A stretch of DNA of 64,000 nucleotides, taken from contig JALCSU010000007.1 of NCBI GenBank assembly GCA_022653735.1, forward strand, positions 17,960 through 81,959, read 5' to 3'. This document shows positions 10,315 to 20,355 of the stretch, piece by piece. Positions within the stretch are counted from its first letter, which is position 1, and each line of letters starts with the position of its first letter. The notes below the pieces were generated by a model. That model did no database searches and was not told the origin of the DNA. It saw only the letters and a list, made by a program, of their open reading frames with translations. The stretch comes from Bacteroidales bacterium. GTDB lineage: Bacteria; Bacteroidota; Bacteroidia; Bacteroidales; UBA932. Both the position numbers and the translations under genes were made by a program.

Positions 10315-11700
10315 TTAGTATGGATTACTGACGCTTACCGCTACTTCATCGACTCCGGTGCGCTCGTTGGTGGCCAAATCACGCACTGGGGCATATTCTT
10401 TTATAGAAGCAATCAGGCTTGAAAGATATTCCTTGAGGTCTGTCCATTTGTAAAAAGGCCCTTCAAATGGCTTCAGTGCCGGGATTGTCGCATCCATCTC
10501 GTTGTAGAGCAGACGGACGATTACGTCATTTTCCCGATTGCGGTAGAACACCATTTGCAGGTTCGACCCCATCGGGATCATGTCGAAATTTGCGAAGTGA
10601 TTATGAACGGAGGCAGATTGCCATCTGTGATGAAGACCTTCGTCGGCAGGCAGGTCGTTAACTTTGATTCCGAGAGTGCCTATAAGCGGCAACAGTCCCG
10701 TGTCATGCCCGAATCTCAAATCCGCTGCCCTATCGCTGTTTTCCGCAAGCGCTGCGTCTGTCTTTTCGATGAAATCCTCTATCAGAGGCCTGGCTATTTG
10801 AGCGTAGAAATCCCCGGCTTCGGCTGAGATGCCGTAAGTGTAGTATAGCCTGGAATTACTTGGTATCCAGCATGATACGAGTTCGCCTACGGTAAGGTGA
10901 CTGAATATATTAGGGCGAAATTCGGTGTTCGGGCTTATGCATCCAGTCATATATGTTTGATACACAAGCTCTTTCGGCTTCTCTACCAATGAATATGCTT
11001 TAGCCGGGTCTTTGAACATTCTGCTGAAGAATCTGTCCGTGTTGATGAGGCTGTCCTTGAGGTGTTCCACGATGGCATCGCAGTCTTTGCCGTATTTCTC
11101 GGACCAGAGATCCATGCTGAGGTAGTCTAGGTATTTTGGCCCAGTCTGGTAGTGGACGTTAAGGTCATCATCATCTTTCAGCAACGTTTCCGTGAAGCTT
11201 GCCATGCTCACGAGGCACCTTGGCCAGTAGCTTGATATGCAATCGACTTCTTTGCGTCCTTTGAAAACCTGCCTGAAATTGTCGTACATCCTGCCTGCTA
11301 TGGCCTGATGCTCGGCCTTACCCCTTTCGGTAAGCATTCCGAACATGCCCTGATGTTCTTCCCAGACGGTGTCCAGCTGCCTTGAGAGCAGGATTCCTTC
11401 ATCTGTCAGAAGCCCTGCGTTACGAGCTGAGTCCAGCACTTCTATTGCGTACCTGAATGTCGTTCCACTCTGATGATACCTGGAGCCGTGCCTGCCGTAA
11501 TGGCTGATATAGAACGGCTTATAGCCTTTTGGCGCATCTGCTGTCGCCACGCCGGAATGTTCGTAATAGTGATATACTCCTGCCGCCCTGTCCGGGTTCT
11601 GGATTATCCTGTCTTTGTACCATTGGGCGCTGGCGTTCAGGCTTGGCACACAAAATGCAACTGCTAGCAAAAAGATGTGGAAGTGTCTAATTTTCAGCAT
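10315..11700 (-). CDS. Secreted histidine acid phosphatase, paralog 3
   Basis: RHGSRYH and FGHDTG motifs, signal peptide; strongly similar to the two upstream copies. Confidence 0.88.
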   Translation of the reverse strand: MLKIRHFHIFLLAVAFCVPSLNASAQWYKDRIIQNPDRAAGVYHYYEHSGVATADAPKGYKPFYISHYGRHGSRYHQSGTTFRYAIEVLDSARNAGLLTDEGILLSRQLDTVWEEHQGMFGMLTERGKAEHQAIAGRMYDNFRQVFKGRKEVDCISSYWPRCLVSMASFTETLLKDDDDLNVHYQTGPKYLDYLSMDLWSEKYGKDCDAIVEHLKDSLINTDRFFSRMFKDPAKAYSLVEKPKELVYQTYMTGCISPNTEFRPNIFSHLTVGELVSCWIPSNSRLYYTYGISAEAGDFYAQIARPLIEDFIEKTDAALAENSDRAADLRFGHDTGLLPLIGTLGIKVNDLPADEGLHHRWQSASVHNHFANFDMIPMGSNLQMVFYRNRENDVIVRLLYNEMDATIPALKPFEGPFYKWTDLKEYLSSLIASIKEYAPVRDLATNERTGVDEVAVSVSNPY

Positions 11701-11853
11701 ATTAATATATGAATATATCGCCGTGGCATCCGTGTAGCCATGGCACCGGCAAAGTTAGGAAAACCTCCCCGAAATTCCTTCCATGTCACTGAAATGTAAT
11801 AATTGCTAGTATTTTGCCTTATCGGGTTTCTTCACCCACGTCCGAATATCGGA

Positions 11854-13122
11854 TCATATGACAGTGTTATCGGCTAGGATTACTTTGTGGATGAATGGAC
11901 TCTGGTGGCAGTATGGGATGTATGCGAGGGAAGGGAGGGGCTTGGTGATTATGAGGCTGGCGGCTTTCCCAACGGAGATGGAGCCCAAGGTGTCCGAGAC
12001 TCCCATGGCGTAGGCCGAATTCAAGGTGCATGCGTTGAACGCTTGAGCTGGGGTGAGCCTCATCTTGATGCATCCGAGTGCCATTACGAAGCGCATATCG
12101 CCGGAAGGGGAGGAACCAGGATTGTAGTCTGAAGCCAGAGCCACGCCAAGGCCGGCTTTGATATATTCCTTAGCCCTTCCATACTGCATGTTCAGAAAGA
12201 AAGATGCCCCTGGCAGCATGGTTGGCATGGTTCGCTTGCCTCGCAAGGCTTCTATTTCGGCTTCGCCCGTGTCTTCGAGATGATCGACTGACAGGGCATC
12301 GTGGGCGGCAGCGATCTGCACTCCGCCAGAGCATGCCAGCTGATTCGCATGAATCTTCGGCACAAGTCCGTGAGCCTCACCGGCAGACATTATCCGGTCA
12401 GCATCCGAGACCGAGAAAAATCCTTCTTCGCAGAACACGTCCACGTATTCGGCAAGTTTCTCTGATGCCACGGCAGGAATCATCTCATTGCAGACCAGAT
12501 CCACGTAAGCTTCATGGCTGTAACCCCTTCCGATCGCATGGGCTCCCAGGAAAGTGGCTTTTATCATGACACTGGTGGTTTCTTTTATGCGCCTGATGAC
12601 TCGCAGCATTTTCAGCTCGTCTTCAAGAGTGAGGCCGTAGCCACTCTTGATCTCGATGGCTCCCGTCCCCTTGGCTGTCATCTCCTTCACCCTCTCCATG
12701 GTCTGCGAATATAATTCTTCTTCGCTGGTGCGGTGAAGAAGATCGGCGGAATTGAGGATCCCGCCTCCTCGGGAGGCTATTTCGGCATAGCTCAGACCAG
12801 CTATCTTGTCAATGAATTCCTGTTCCCTAGAGCCTGCGTAGCAGATGTGGGTGTGCGAGTCACAGAACGTGGGTAGCACCATTCCACCTCCGGCATCCAT
12901 GATTTCCCAGCCATCAGGCTCTGGAATGTCACAGGCAAGCCTGCCACGTCCGGCTCCAGGACATTCCGTCATCGGACCGAATCCTGAAATCTTGCCATTC
13001 TGCGCCAGCAGGTAAGCATTTTTTATGGATGTAACTTCGTCCATCTCGCTTCCCTGTTTGCGGAGCATCCCTGGCGGCGTTATTCCGGCCAGCTCGCCGA
13101 TATTCTTTATCAGTATATTCAT
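11854..13122 (-). CDS. hutI: Imidazolonepropionase
   Basis: Amidohydrolase motif CDSHTHICYAGSREQEF; hut operon context. Confidence 0.95.
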   Translation of the reverse strand: MNILIKNIGELAGITPPGMLRKQGSEMDEVTSIKNAYLLAQNGKISGFGPMTECPGAGRGRLACDIPEPDGWEIMDAGGGMVLPTFCDSHTHICYAGSREQEFIDKIAGLSYAEIASRGGGILNSADLLHRTSEEELYSQTMERVKEMTAKGTGAIEIKSGYGLTLEDELKMLRVIRRIKETTSVMIKATFLGAHAIGRGYSHEAYVDLVCNEMIPAVASEKLAEYVDVFCEEGFFSVSDADRIMSAGEAHGLVPKIHANQLACSGGVQIAAAHDALSVDHLEDTGEAEIEALRGKRTMPTMLPGASFFLNMQYGRAKEYIKAGLGVALASDYNPGSSPSGDMRFVMALGCIKMRLTPAQAFNACTLNSAYAMGVSDTLGSISVGKAASLIITKPLPSLAYIPYCHQSPFIHKVILADNTVI

Positions 13123-13159
13123 GAGCTAGTAATATTTTGGCATCCTCTGCCTGCAAATG

Positions 13160-14641
13160 TCAGCTGATGAACTCGATAGATTTCTGGATGAGCGGATGCA
13201 TGTAGGCATCGTCGCTAATGAACGGCACATCCTTGCGGTAATCCTGTAGCAGCCTCTCGATTGCCTGCGAGGACCTGCCTCCCGAAAGCCTGTGCCTGAA
13301 ATCCATTGCCTGAGCGGCATTGAACAGCTCGATGGCAAGCACGGTGCGGCAATTATCCACCACCCGCACTAGCTTGGTCGCAGAATTCGAGCCCATGCTC
13401 ACGTGATCCTCCTGCCCTTGTGAAGATGGAATCGAATCCACAGACGCAGGCCAGCAGAGGCCCTTGTTCTGGCTCACTATCGAAGCTGCGGTGTACTGAG
13501 GAATCATGAAGCCGCTGTTGACCCCGGGATTGGCAACCAGGAATTTTGGAAGGCCCCTCTCGCCAGAGATAAGCTGGTAGATTCTGCGTTCCGAGATGTT
13601 CGCAAGTTCTGACATGGCAATTGCCAAGGTGTCCATGGGAATTGCGATCGGCTCCCCGTGGAAATTGCCTGCCGAGATTATCATGTCTTCGTCAGGGAAT
13701 ATGTTAGGGTTGTCAGTCGCCGAGTTGATTTCGTTCTCTATCACGGATTCTACGTAGCGGATGTTGTCTTTCACCGCCCCATGCACCTGAGGAATGCATC
13801 TAAATGAATATGGATCCTGCACGTGGACTTTCTGCATGTTCATAAGTTCGCTGCCATCCAGCAATTTCAGGAAAGCCTCGGCAGTCTCCATCTGCCCGAT
13901 ATGTCTTCTCAGCTTGTGCGTGAGCGGCAGGAACGGCTCTATCCTCCCGTCATAAGCCTCAAGCGACATCGCTCCTATCTTATCGGCCCATGCCGAAAGC
14001 TTCTTGCATTGGATTAGCGACCACACTGCATGAGCGCTCATGAACTGGGTACCGTTCAGCAGCGCCAGGCCTTCCTTGGACTGCAGCCTGATTGGTTCCC
14101 AGCCCATTTCTGTCCAGACATCTTTGCTTTGTCGGATTTCACCTTTGTAAAGCACTTCGCCGAGGCCTATCAGGGGCAGGCTCATGTGAGCAAGCGGTGC
14201 CAGGTCGCCGGAAGCCCCAAGCGAGCCCTGCTGATATATTACTGGCAATATGTCGTTGTTGAACATGTCCACTAGCCGCTGGACGGTAATTAGCTGTGTG
14301 CCGGAATGGCCGTAGGAGAGGCATTGCACCTTCAGAAGCAGCATCAGTTTGACTATTTCCGGACGGACGGTGTCCCCCGTTCCGCAGGCGTGCGACATCA
14401 CGAGATTGTGCTGAAGCGCAGACAGTTTGTCCTCAGGTATCGTCACGTTGCAGAGCGAGCCGAAGCCGGTGGTAACTCCGTAAACCGGCCTGCTGAGGTC
14501 TTCCATCTTGCTATCGAGGTACTTGCGGCACTTCTCGATAGCCGCCACGGCCTCTGCGCCGAGTTCGATCCGCTCGTGCTTTTCTATTATGTCTTGAATT
14601 CTGCCCAGGCTTAGGTGGGCGCTGGAAATTGTATGAGTCAT
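13160..14641 (-). CDS. hutH: Histidine ammonia-lyase
   Basis: MIO motif GSLGASGDLAPLAH; likely start MTHTISSAHLSL at 14641, avoiding overlap with hutU. Confidence 0.96.
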   Translation of the reverse strand: MTHTISSAHLSLGRIQDIIEKHERIELGAEAVAAIEKCRKYLDSKMEDLSRPVYGVTTGFGSLCNVTIPEDKLSALQHNLVMSHACGTGDTVRPEIVKLMLLLKVQCLSYGHSGTQLITVQRLVDMFNNDILPVIYQQGSLGASGDLAPLAHMSLPLIGLGEVLYKGEIRQSKDVWTEMGWEPIRLQSKEGLALLNGTQFMSAHAVWSLIQCKKLSAWADKIGAMSLEAYDGRIEPFLPLTHKLRRHIGQMETAEAFLKLLDGSELMNMQKVHVQDPYSFRCIPQVHGAVKDNIRYVESVIENEINSATDNPNIFPDEDMIISAGNFHGEPIAIPMDTLAIAMSELANISERRIYQLISGERGLPKFLVANPGVNSGFMIPQYTAASIVSQNKGLCWPASVDSIPSSQGQEDHVSMGSNSATKLVRVVDNCRTVLAIELFNAAQAMDFRHRLSGGRSSQAIERLLQDYRKDVPFISDDAYMHPLIQKSIEFIS

Positions 14642-14654
14642 ATATTCTTCGCAA

Positions 14655-16682
14655 TTATATTCCTTTAAGCGCATCTCTCACGATGGAGTCATCAGCAAGG
14701 TTCGGTAGGGTGACCTTCAGGTCAGGGGTTCGCTCCATCTCGCGCCTGATGGCATGGGCCGCGCCTTCGTTGCGTGCCCAGCTCCGGCGCGCGATTCCAT
14801 TGTTCACATCCCAGAATAACATCTCCTTTATATGCCTTGCGGAGTCGTCGGAGCCGTCAATCACCATTCCGAAGCCGCCATTGATGACCTCGCCCCAGCC
14901 GACCCCGCCGCCATTGTGGATAGATACCCACGTTGCACCACGGAAACTGTCCCCTATGACGTTCTGGATTGCCATGTCGGCAGTAAACTGAGATCCGTCG
15001 TAAATGTTGGAAGTCTCCCTGAACGGGGAATCGGTGCCCGATACGTCGTGATGATCGCGCCCCAGCACGATTGGAGCCTTGATCTTGCCGCTGCGGATGG
15101 CATCGTTGAAAGCCAGGGCGATTTTTGTCCTGCCCTCGCAGTCGGCATAGAGGATGCGAGCCTGGGAGCCTACCACCAGATTGTTTTTCCCAGCCTCCTC
15201 GATCCAATGAATATTGTCACGAAGCTGGCCCTGAATTTCCTCTGGAGCCGTGCGAGCCTCTTCTGCAAGCACCTTGATGGCAAGCTCGTCCGATTTCGCC
15301 AGGTCGGCAGGGTCTTCACTCATGCAGACCCATCTGAACGGCCCGAAACCATAGTCAAAGTACAACGGTCCCATGATGTCCTGCACGTATGAAGGATAGC
15401 GGAAATGCCCGTCTGCCATGATATCTGCCCCCGCGCGTGACGATTCCAGTAGGAAAGCGTTGCCGTAGTCGAAGAAATACATCCCACCTTCAGCCAGCTT
15501 GTTGATGGCTGCGACTTGCCTTCGCAGAGATGCTTGAACTGCTTCCCTGAATTTCTCAGGTTCTGCCGCCATCATATTCTTTGATTCCTCCAGAGTCAGC
15601 CCTGCCGGATAATATCCGCCTGCCCACGGGTTGTGCAGCGAAGTCTGGTCCGTTCCAAGATCTACATGAATATGCTCTTCCGCAAGCCTTTCCCAAAGGT
15701 CAACGACGTTGCCGACGTAAGCCAGCGAGACGGTCTCCTTTTCCGACACGGCTTTGCGGATCCTCTGCAGCAGCTCGTCCAGGTTGTCGTGGAGCTCATC
15801 CACCCAGCCCTGGTCGTAACGCTTGCGGGCGGCCAGCGGATTGATTTCGGCGATTACGCTCACCACGCCGGCGATGTTTCCTGCTTTCGGTTGTGCGCCG
15901 GACATTCCCCCCAGGCCTGCTGAAACGAAAAGCATCCCCTTCATGTTTTCTCGCGTCCCTGCAATGCCTTTGGACTTCAACTGCTTGCGGGCTGCATTCA
16001 TCACCGTGATCGTGGTCCCATGCACTATGCCTTGCGGCCCTATGTACATGTAAGAGCCTGCCGTCATCTGGCCGTATTGCGAAACCCCCAGAGCATTGAA
16101 TTTTTCCCAGTCGTCTTGTCTGGAATAGTTAGGAATCACCATTCCGTTCGTGACCACTACTCGCGGGGCATCCCGATGGCTCGGAAATAGTCCCAGTGGC
16201 AGCCCAGAATACATCGCCAAGGTCTGCTCCTCCGTCATGGTTGCAAGGTATTGCATGGTCAGTCTGTACTGCGCCCAGTTCTGGAATATGGCGCCGTTGC
16301 CTCCGTAGATGATGAGTTCGTGAGGATGCTGGGCGACTCTAGGGTCCAGGTTGTTCTGAATCATAGCCATGATTGCCGCAGCCTGCTTGCATCTGCAAGG
16401 GTATTCGTCAATCGGGCGAGCGAAAATCTCGTAGGATGGGCGGAAACGGTACATGTATATTCTTCCGTAGTCTTTCAGCTCCTTGGCAAATTCAGGTGCT
16501 AAGGTCGCATGGAACTTTGCAGGGAAGTAGCGCAGGGCGTTCTTCAGTGCCAGCACCTTCTCCTCGTCCGTCAATATGTCCTTGCGCTTCGGCGCATGGT
16601 TGATCGTTCTGTCGTAAGGCTTCGGCTCCGGAATCCTGTCCTGAGGTATTCCAGCTAATATTTCTTCTTGAAAGCTAGTCAT
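14655..16682 (-). CDS. hutU: Urocanate hydratase
   Basis: 675 aa; GGNGAIFQNWAQYRLTMQYL and HNGGGVGWGEVINGGFGMV motifs. Confidence 0.95.
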   Translation of the reverse strand: MTSFQEEILAGIPQDRIPEPKPYDRTINHAPKRKDILTDEEKVLALKNALRYFPAKFHATLAPEFAKELKDYGRIYMYRFRPSYEIFARPIDEYPCRCKQAAAIMAMIQNNLDPRVAQHPHELIIYGGNGAIFQNWAQYRLTMQYLATMTEEQTLAMYSGLPLGLFPSHRDAPRVVVTNGMVIPNYSRQDDWEKFNALGVSQYGQMTAGSYMYIGPQGIVHGTTITVMNAARKQLKSKGIAGTRENMKGMLFVSAGLGGMSGAQPKAGNIAGVVSVIAEINPLAARKRYDQGWVDELHDNLDELLQRIRKAVSEKETVSLAYVGNVVDLWERLAEEHIHVDLGTDQTSLHNPWAGGYYPAGLTLEESKNMMAAEPEKFREAVQASLRRQVAAINKLAEGGMYFFDYGNAFLLESSRAGADIMADGHFRYPSYVQDIMGPLYFDYGFGPFRWVCMSEDPADLAKSDELAIKVLAEEARTAPEEIQGQLRDNIHWIEEAGKNNLVVGSQARILYADCEGRTKIALAFNDAIRSGKIKAPIVLGRDHHDVSGTDSPFRETSNIYDGSQFTADMAIQNVIGDSFRGATWVSIHNGGGVGWGEVINGGFGMVIDGSDDSARHIKEMLFWDVNNGIARRSWARNEGAAHAIRREMERTPDLKVTLPNLADDSIVRDALKGI

Positions 16683-16683
16683 A

Positions 16684-18402
16684 TCATTGAATTTTAGAGT
16701 TCACGATGTCAAGTATCTCCTTCTCTTCCTGAACGGCTTTGGCGGCAATTTCGGCGGCCTCGCCAACGAGACGGTCAGCAGCATCCCTATCCTTTAGCCC
16801 TGCCGCATTGATTTTCACGTTGAGTTCTGCGCCCAGTACAGCAGACCGGGCAGCCAGAGCGCCCACGCCGGCATCCGAAACCGAATTCGGATTGCCTTCG
16901 GAGGCCATGGCGCGAGCAATCTCAAATGCCTTGAGGCTGGCTTTCATGGTGCGCAGAGGCACCTTCGTGGCATACAAGGTAGCTTCTTCAATGGCAGCGG
17001 CACGTGCCGCCTTCTCCTCATCTGTGCCCTTAGGCAGCCCGAAAGCAGCCATTATCTTGTCGAAGGCGGCAGTGTCCTCGTCCACGAGCGCAACCAGCTC
17101 GAGCATAATTGCCTGACCTTTTTCAGCCCAGTCTGAAAACTCTTTCCATCTATCGTCCCAGCCCCTCTTGTGAGCTGACAGGTTTGCGACCATGGTTCCC
17201 AGAGCGGCACCGAGAGCGCCCATGTAGGCAGAGATTGAGCCACCGCCCGGGGCAGGTGACTCTGATGCCGTCTCGGCTGCAAAATCCTTCAGGCTCATCC
17301 TGACAAGCTTTTCCCTGCGAGCCTGTTCGGCAGGATCCACCATGAGATATTCAATGACCTTCTCATGCGGGTCGAAAGGCTTCAGGTCGTCCAGGCTCAT
17401 GGACTTCACCGCAATCTTGATGATTTCTTCCTCAGATATTCCCAAAGATCTTTCCTGTTTCTCCAGGTAATATTTTCCGGCATCAATCAGCACACGCTTA
17501 GGCACCAGTCCGACTATCTCTGCGCCAGTCACGCGCAATCCGCGAACTGTGGCGGCCCGGCACACCTCGTCGAAAGCAACGTGCAGGGGAGTCACATCGA
17601 TGTCCGTGATATTCATTGAGACTTGCGCAATTCCATATTCATCAATATACCAGCCGATCGCCTTGCACCCTTTCAAGGTGCCAGGCTCCCAGATGTCCTT
17701 CCCGTTGGCATCCTTCAGCACCTTCCCGGTAAGGCTTCCGCCCTCACGCTTCTTGCGGCCTTTCTCGCGCACATCGAAAGCAATCGCCATCGCACGTCGC
17801 ACCGAAGTCGTGTTCAGGTTGAAATTCACGGCAACCAAGAAATTGCGGGCTCCCACGTTGATGGCTCCGCTCTTTGCCACTGTCTCATTGTATTCCCCAG
17901 GCCCGAAGTCGGGAGCTCTGAGAGGATCTGCGATTTTCTCTGGCAGTGCCTCGTATTCTCCAGCCCTGCAAACCGCAAGATTCTTGCGTTCAGGCTTGAA
18001 AGCTGCCTCCTCGTAGCAGTAGCAAGGCACCCCGAGCTCCTCGTATATTCTTTTAGCCAAGCTGCGAGCAAGCTGCGCGCATTCCTGAAGCGTTATCCCC
18101 GCAACAGGCACAAGCGGTAGCACATCGCATGCACCGGAGCGCGGATGAGCCCCATGGTGCTTTCTCATGTCTATCAGCTCGTCAGCTTTCACGACCCCTT
18201 GAAAAGCTGCTTCCAGAACAGCCTCCGGCGTTCCAACGAAAGTCACCACTGTCCTGTTGGTCGCTTCACCCGGATCCACATCCAACACTTTCACTCCCTC
18301 CTCGCCGGCTTTGGCAGATGCTATAGCCGAAACTATTTTGTCAATCACGCTTTTATCTCGCCCCTCGCTGAAATTCGGGACGCATTCGATTATCTGTCTC
18401 AT
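16684..18402 (-). CDS. ftcD: Glutamate formimidoyltransferase / formimidoyltetrahydrofolate cyclodeaminase
   Basis: N-terminal ECVPNFSEGRD formiminotransferase; C-terminal cyclodeaminase SPAPGGGSISAYMGALGAALG. Confidence 0.93.
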   Translation of the reverse strand: MRQIIECVPNFSEGRDKSVIDKIVSAIASAKAGEEGVKVLDVDPGEATNRTVVTFVGTPEAVLEAAFQGVVKADELIDMRKHHGAHPRSGACDVLPLVPVAGITLQECAQLARSLAKRIYEELGVPCYCYEEAAFKPERKNLAVCRAGEYEALPEKIADPLRAPDFGPGEYNETVAKSGAINVGARNFLVAVNFNLNTTSVRRAMAIAFDVREKGRKKREGGSLTGKVLKDANGKDIWEPGTLKGCKAIGWYIDEYGIAQVSMNITDIDVTPLHVAFDEVCRAATVRGLRVTGAEIVGLVPKRVLIDAGKYYLEKQERSLGISEEEIIKIAVKSMSLDDLKPFDPHEKVIEYLMVDPAEQARREKLVRMSLKDFAAETASESPAPGGGSISAYMGALGAALGTMVANLSAHKRGWDDRWKEFSDWAEKGQAIMLELVALVDEDTAAFDKIMAAFGLPKGTDEEKAARAAAIEEATLYATKVPLRTMKASLKAFEIARAMASEGNPNSVSDAGVGALAARSAVLGAELNVKINAAGLKDRDAADRLVGEAAEIAAKAVQEEKEILDIVNSKIQ

Positions 18403-18563
18403 GTTGTCATTAGTTGATATTTCCTTTCTGTTATAAAATTATGAATAATTTTGGATATCCCTATCAAAAATGAAGAACTTTCTTCTAAAATATTAAATTT
18501 TCAAAGCATGTCGAAAGAAAAGCAAATATTGCTAACTTAGACGAATAAAAATGACCAAGTCCG

Positions 18564-20318
18564 ATGCTTAGATTTCTCATCAATTTTTCCATCTTTGCCA
18601 CCCTTGTGCCGTTCTCGCTTGACGCACAAGAAAATCCAGGTAAAATCATCGTGGGCTACGTCACTTCCTGGACTGACGTGATGCCGGACCCGATGACCAT
18701 GACGCACATCAACTATGCCTTCGGGCATGTGAATAAAACCTTCGATGGCGTACGCATAGACAATCCGGACAGGCTTAGGCAGATCGTAGGACTCAAAGAA
18801 AAGAATCCTGGTCTGAAAGTGCTACTTTCCATCGGCGGCTGGGGCAGCGGCGGCTTCAGCACCATGGCATCTAGGCGGCACGACAGGAGTAATTTCGTCA
18901 AAGACTGTGGTCGAGTCGTAAATGAATATAACCTCGACGGCATCGACATAGACTGGGAATATCCTACTAGTAATGCGGCCGGGATAGACAACTCTCCGAA
19001 AGACACGAAGAACTTCACCACCCTGATGAAAGACCTGCGCAAGGTCTTAGGCGATGACAAACTTCTTACGCTTGCATCAGTAGCTTCTGGTGAATACATT
19101 GACTTCAAGGCAGTTTCACAAGTAGTAGATTTCGTGAATATAATGTCTTACGACATGGGAAGCGCTCCAAAACATCATGCATCTCTCTATAAATCAGAAC
19201 ATACTGGTTGGATGAATACATCCGAGGCTATTGAGAAGCACATTGCCGTCGGAGTGCCAAAAGATAAGATAGTGGTCGGCATTCCATTCTATGGCAGAGG
19301 CGGATCGGTCCTCCCAAGTTTCGTGAATTATAGGGATATCCCTAATCAACAGGGAGTTGAATGCTGGGATGACGCTGCTAAAGAGCCATACTTGGCCGAT
19401 GAGAACGGGACATTGATTCTGGGCTACGACAACCCTCGCTCCATTGCCATAAAATGCAAATACATCATCGATAATGGCCTTCGTGGCGGAATGTACTGGG
19501 ACTATTCCGGAGATAACGATCGGGGCGATTTGCGAAATACGATGCGTGACTGCCTTCTTGGAAATATGCAAGATCGCGGTTTCCCGGGCAATTATGCCAA
19601 GGCACCTCGCTTCAAGGCTCTCATCTATTATTCAACGAGCGAGGAGGTCGCTCATGTCCAATTTGCCGAGCAGACTGTTGAGTTCATGAAAAAGCTGAAC
19701 TATGGCGATGGGTTCATATTGGACGTGACGACGGATTTGTCTGGTTATGACTACGACAAACTGAAGGACTACAGCGTCGTGATAATGCCGAATGCTTCTC
19801 CGAAAAGTCCCGAAGCAAGGAAGGCTTTCGAAAAATACATGGAAAACGGTGGAGGCTGGGTGGGTTTCCACGGTGCAGGTTACAATGACGCCAGGACGAA
19901 TTGGCCTTGGTTCAACGGATTTCTTGGCACAGGCACTTTTCTTTGCAATAACTGGCCTCCTCAGCCAGCCCTGCTCGATGTCAATGCCATAGGTCATGAT
20001 GTTACGAAGAATCTTCCGGAACATTTCGTGGCTCCTGCAAGCGAATGGTATATGTGGAATGATGATCCAACGACCCGTGACAATGTAACAGTGCTTCTTT
20101 CCCTTTCTCCAAAGAACTATCCTATCGGCATAAAGGACATCATCAGCTTTGGAGCCTTCCCTGTGGTCTGGACGAATGCGAAGTATAGGATGATTTATCT
20201 GAACATGGGTCACGGGGATGAGGAATATACCGATGCCACTCAAAAGCTTCTTTTTATTAATGCTATCCGCTGGATCATTAGCCACGACCCTAAAGGCAAC
20301 CCATTTAAAATAAAATGA
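18564..20318 (+). CDS. GH18 chitinase-like domain fused to C-terminal ThuA-like domain, secreted
   Basis: GH18 DGIDIDWEYP (DxxDxDxE) and LLSIGGWGSGGF; C-terminal half MPNASPKSPEARKAFEKYMENGGGWVGFHGAG typical of ThuA-like proteins. Confidence 0.85.
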   Translation: MLRFLINFSIFATLVPFSLDAQENPGKIIVGYVTSWTDVMPDPMTMTHINYAFGHVNKTFDGVRIDNPDRLRQIVGLKEKNPGLKVLLSIGGWGSGGFSTMASRRHDRSNFVKDCGRVVNEYNLDGIDIDWEYPTSNAAGIDNSPKDTKNFTTLMKDLRKVLGDDKLLTLASVASGEYIDFKAVSQVVDFVNIMSYDMGSAPKHHASLYKSEHTGWMNTSEAIEKHIAVGVPKDKIVVGIPFYGRGGSVLPSFVNYRDIPNQQGVECWDDAAKEPYLADENGTLILGYDNPRSIAIKCKYIIDNGLRGGMYWDYSGDNDRGDLRNTMRDCLLGNMQDRGFPGNYAKAPRFKALIYYSTSEEVAHVQFAEQTVEFMKKLNYGDGFILDVTTDLSGYDYDKLKDYSVVIMPNASPKSPEARKAFEKYMENGGGWVGFHGAGYNDARTNWPWFNGFLGTGTFLCNNWPPQPALLDVNAIGHDVTKNLPEHFVAPASEWYMWNDDPTTRDNVTVLLSLSPKNYPIGIKDIISFGAFPVVWTNAKYRMIYLNMGHGDEEYTDATQKLLFINAIRWIISHDPKGNPFKIK

Positions 20319-20355
20319 ATTTGCGACAATATTAATTCTTGAAAATACCCTTTAT

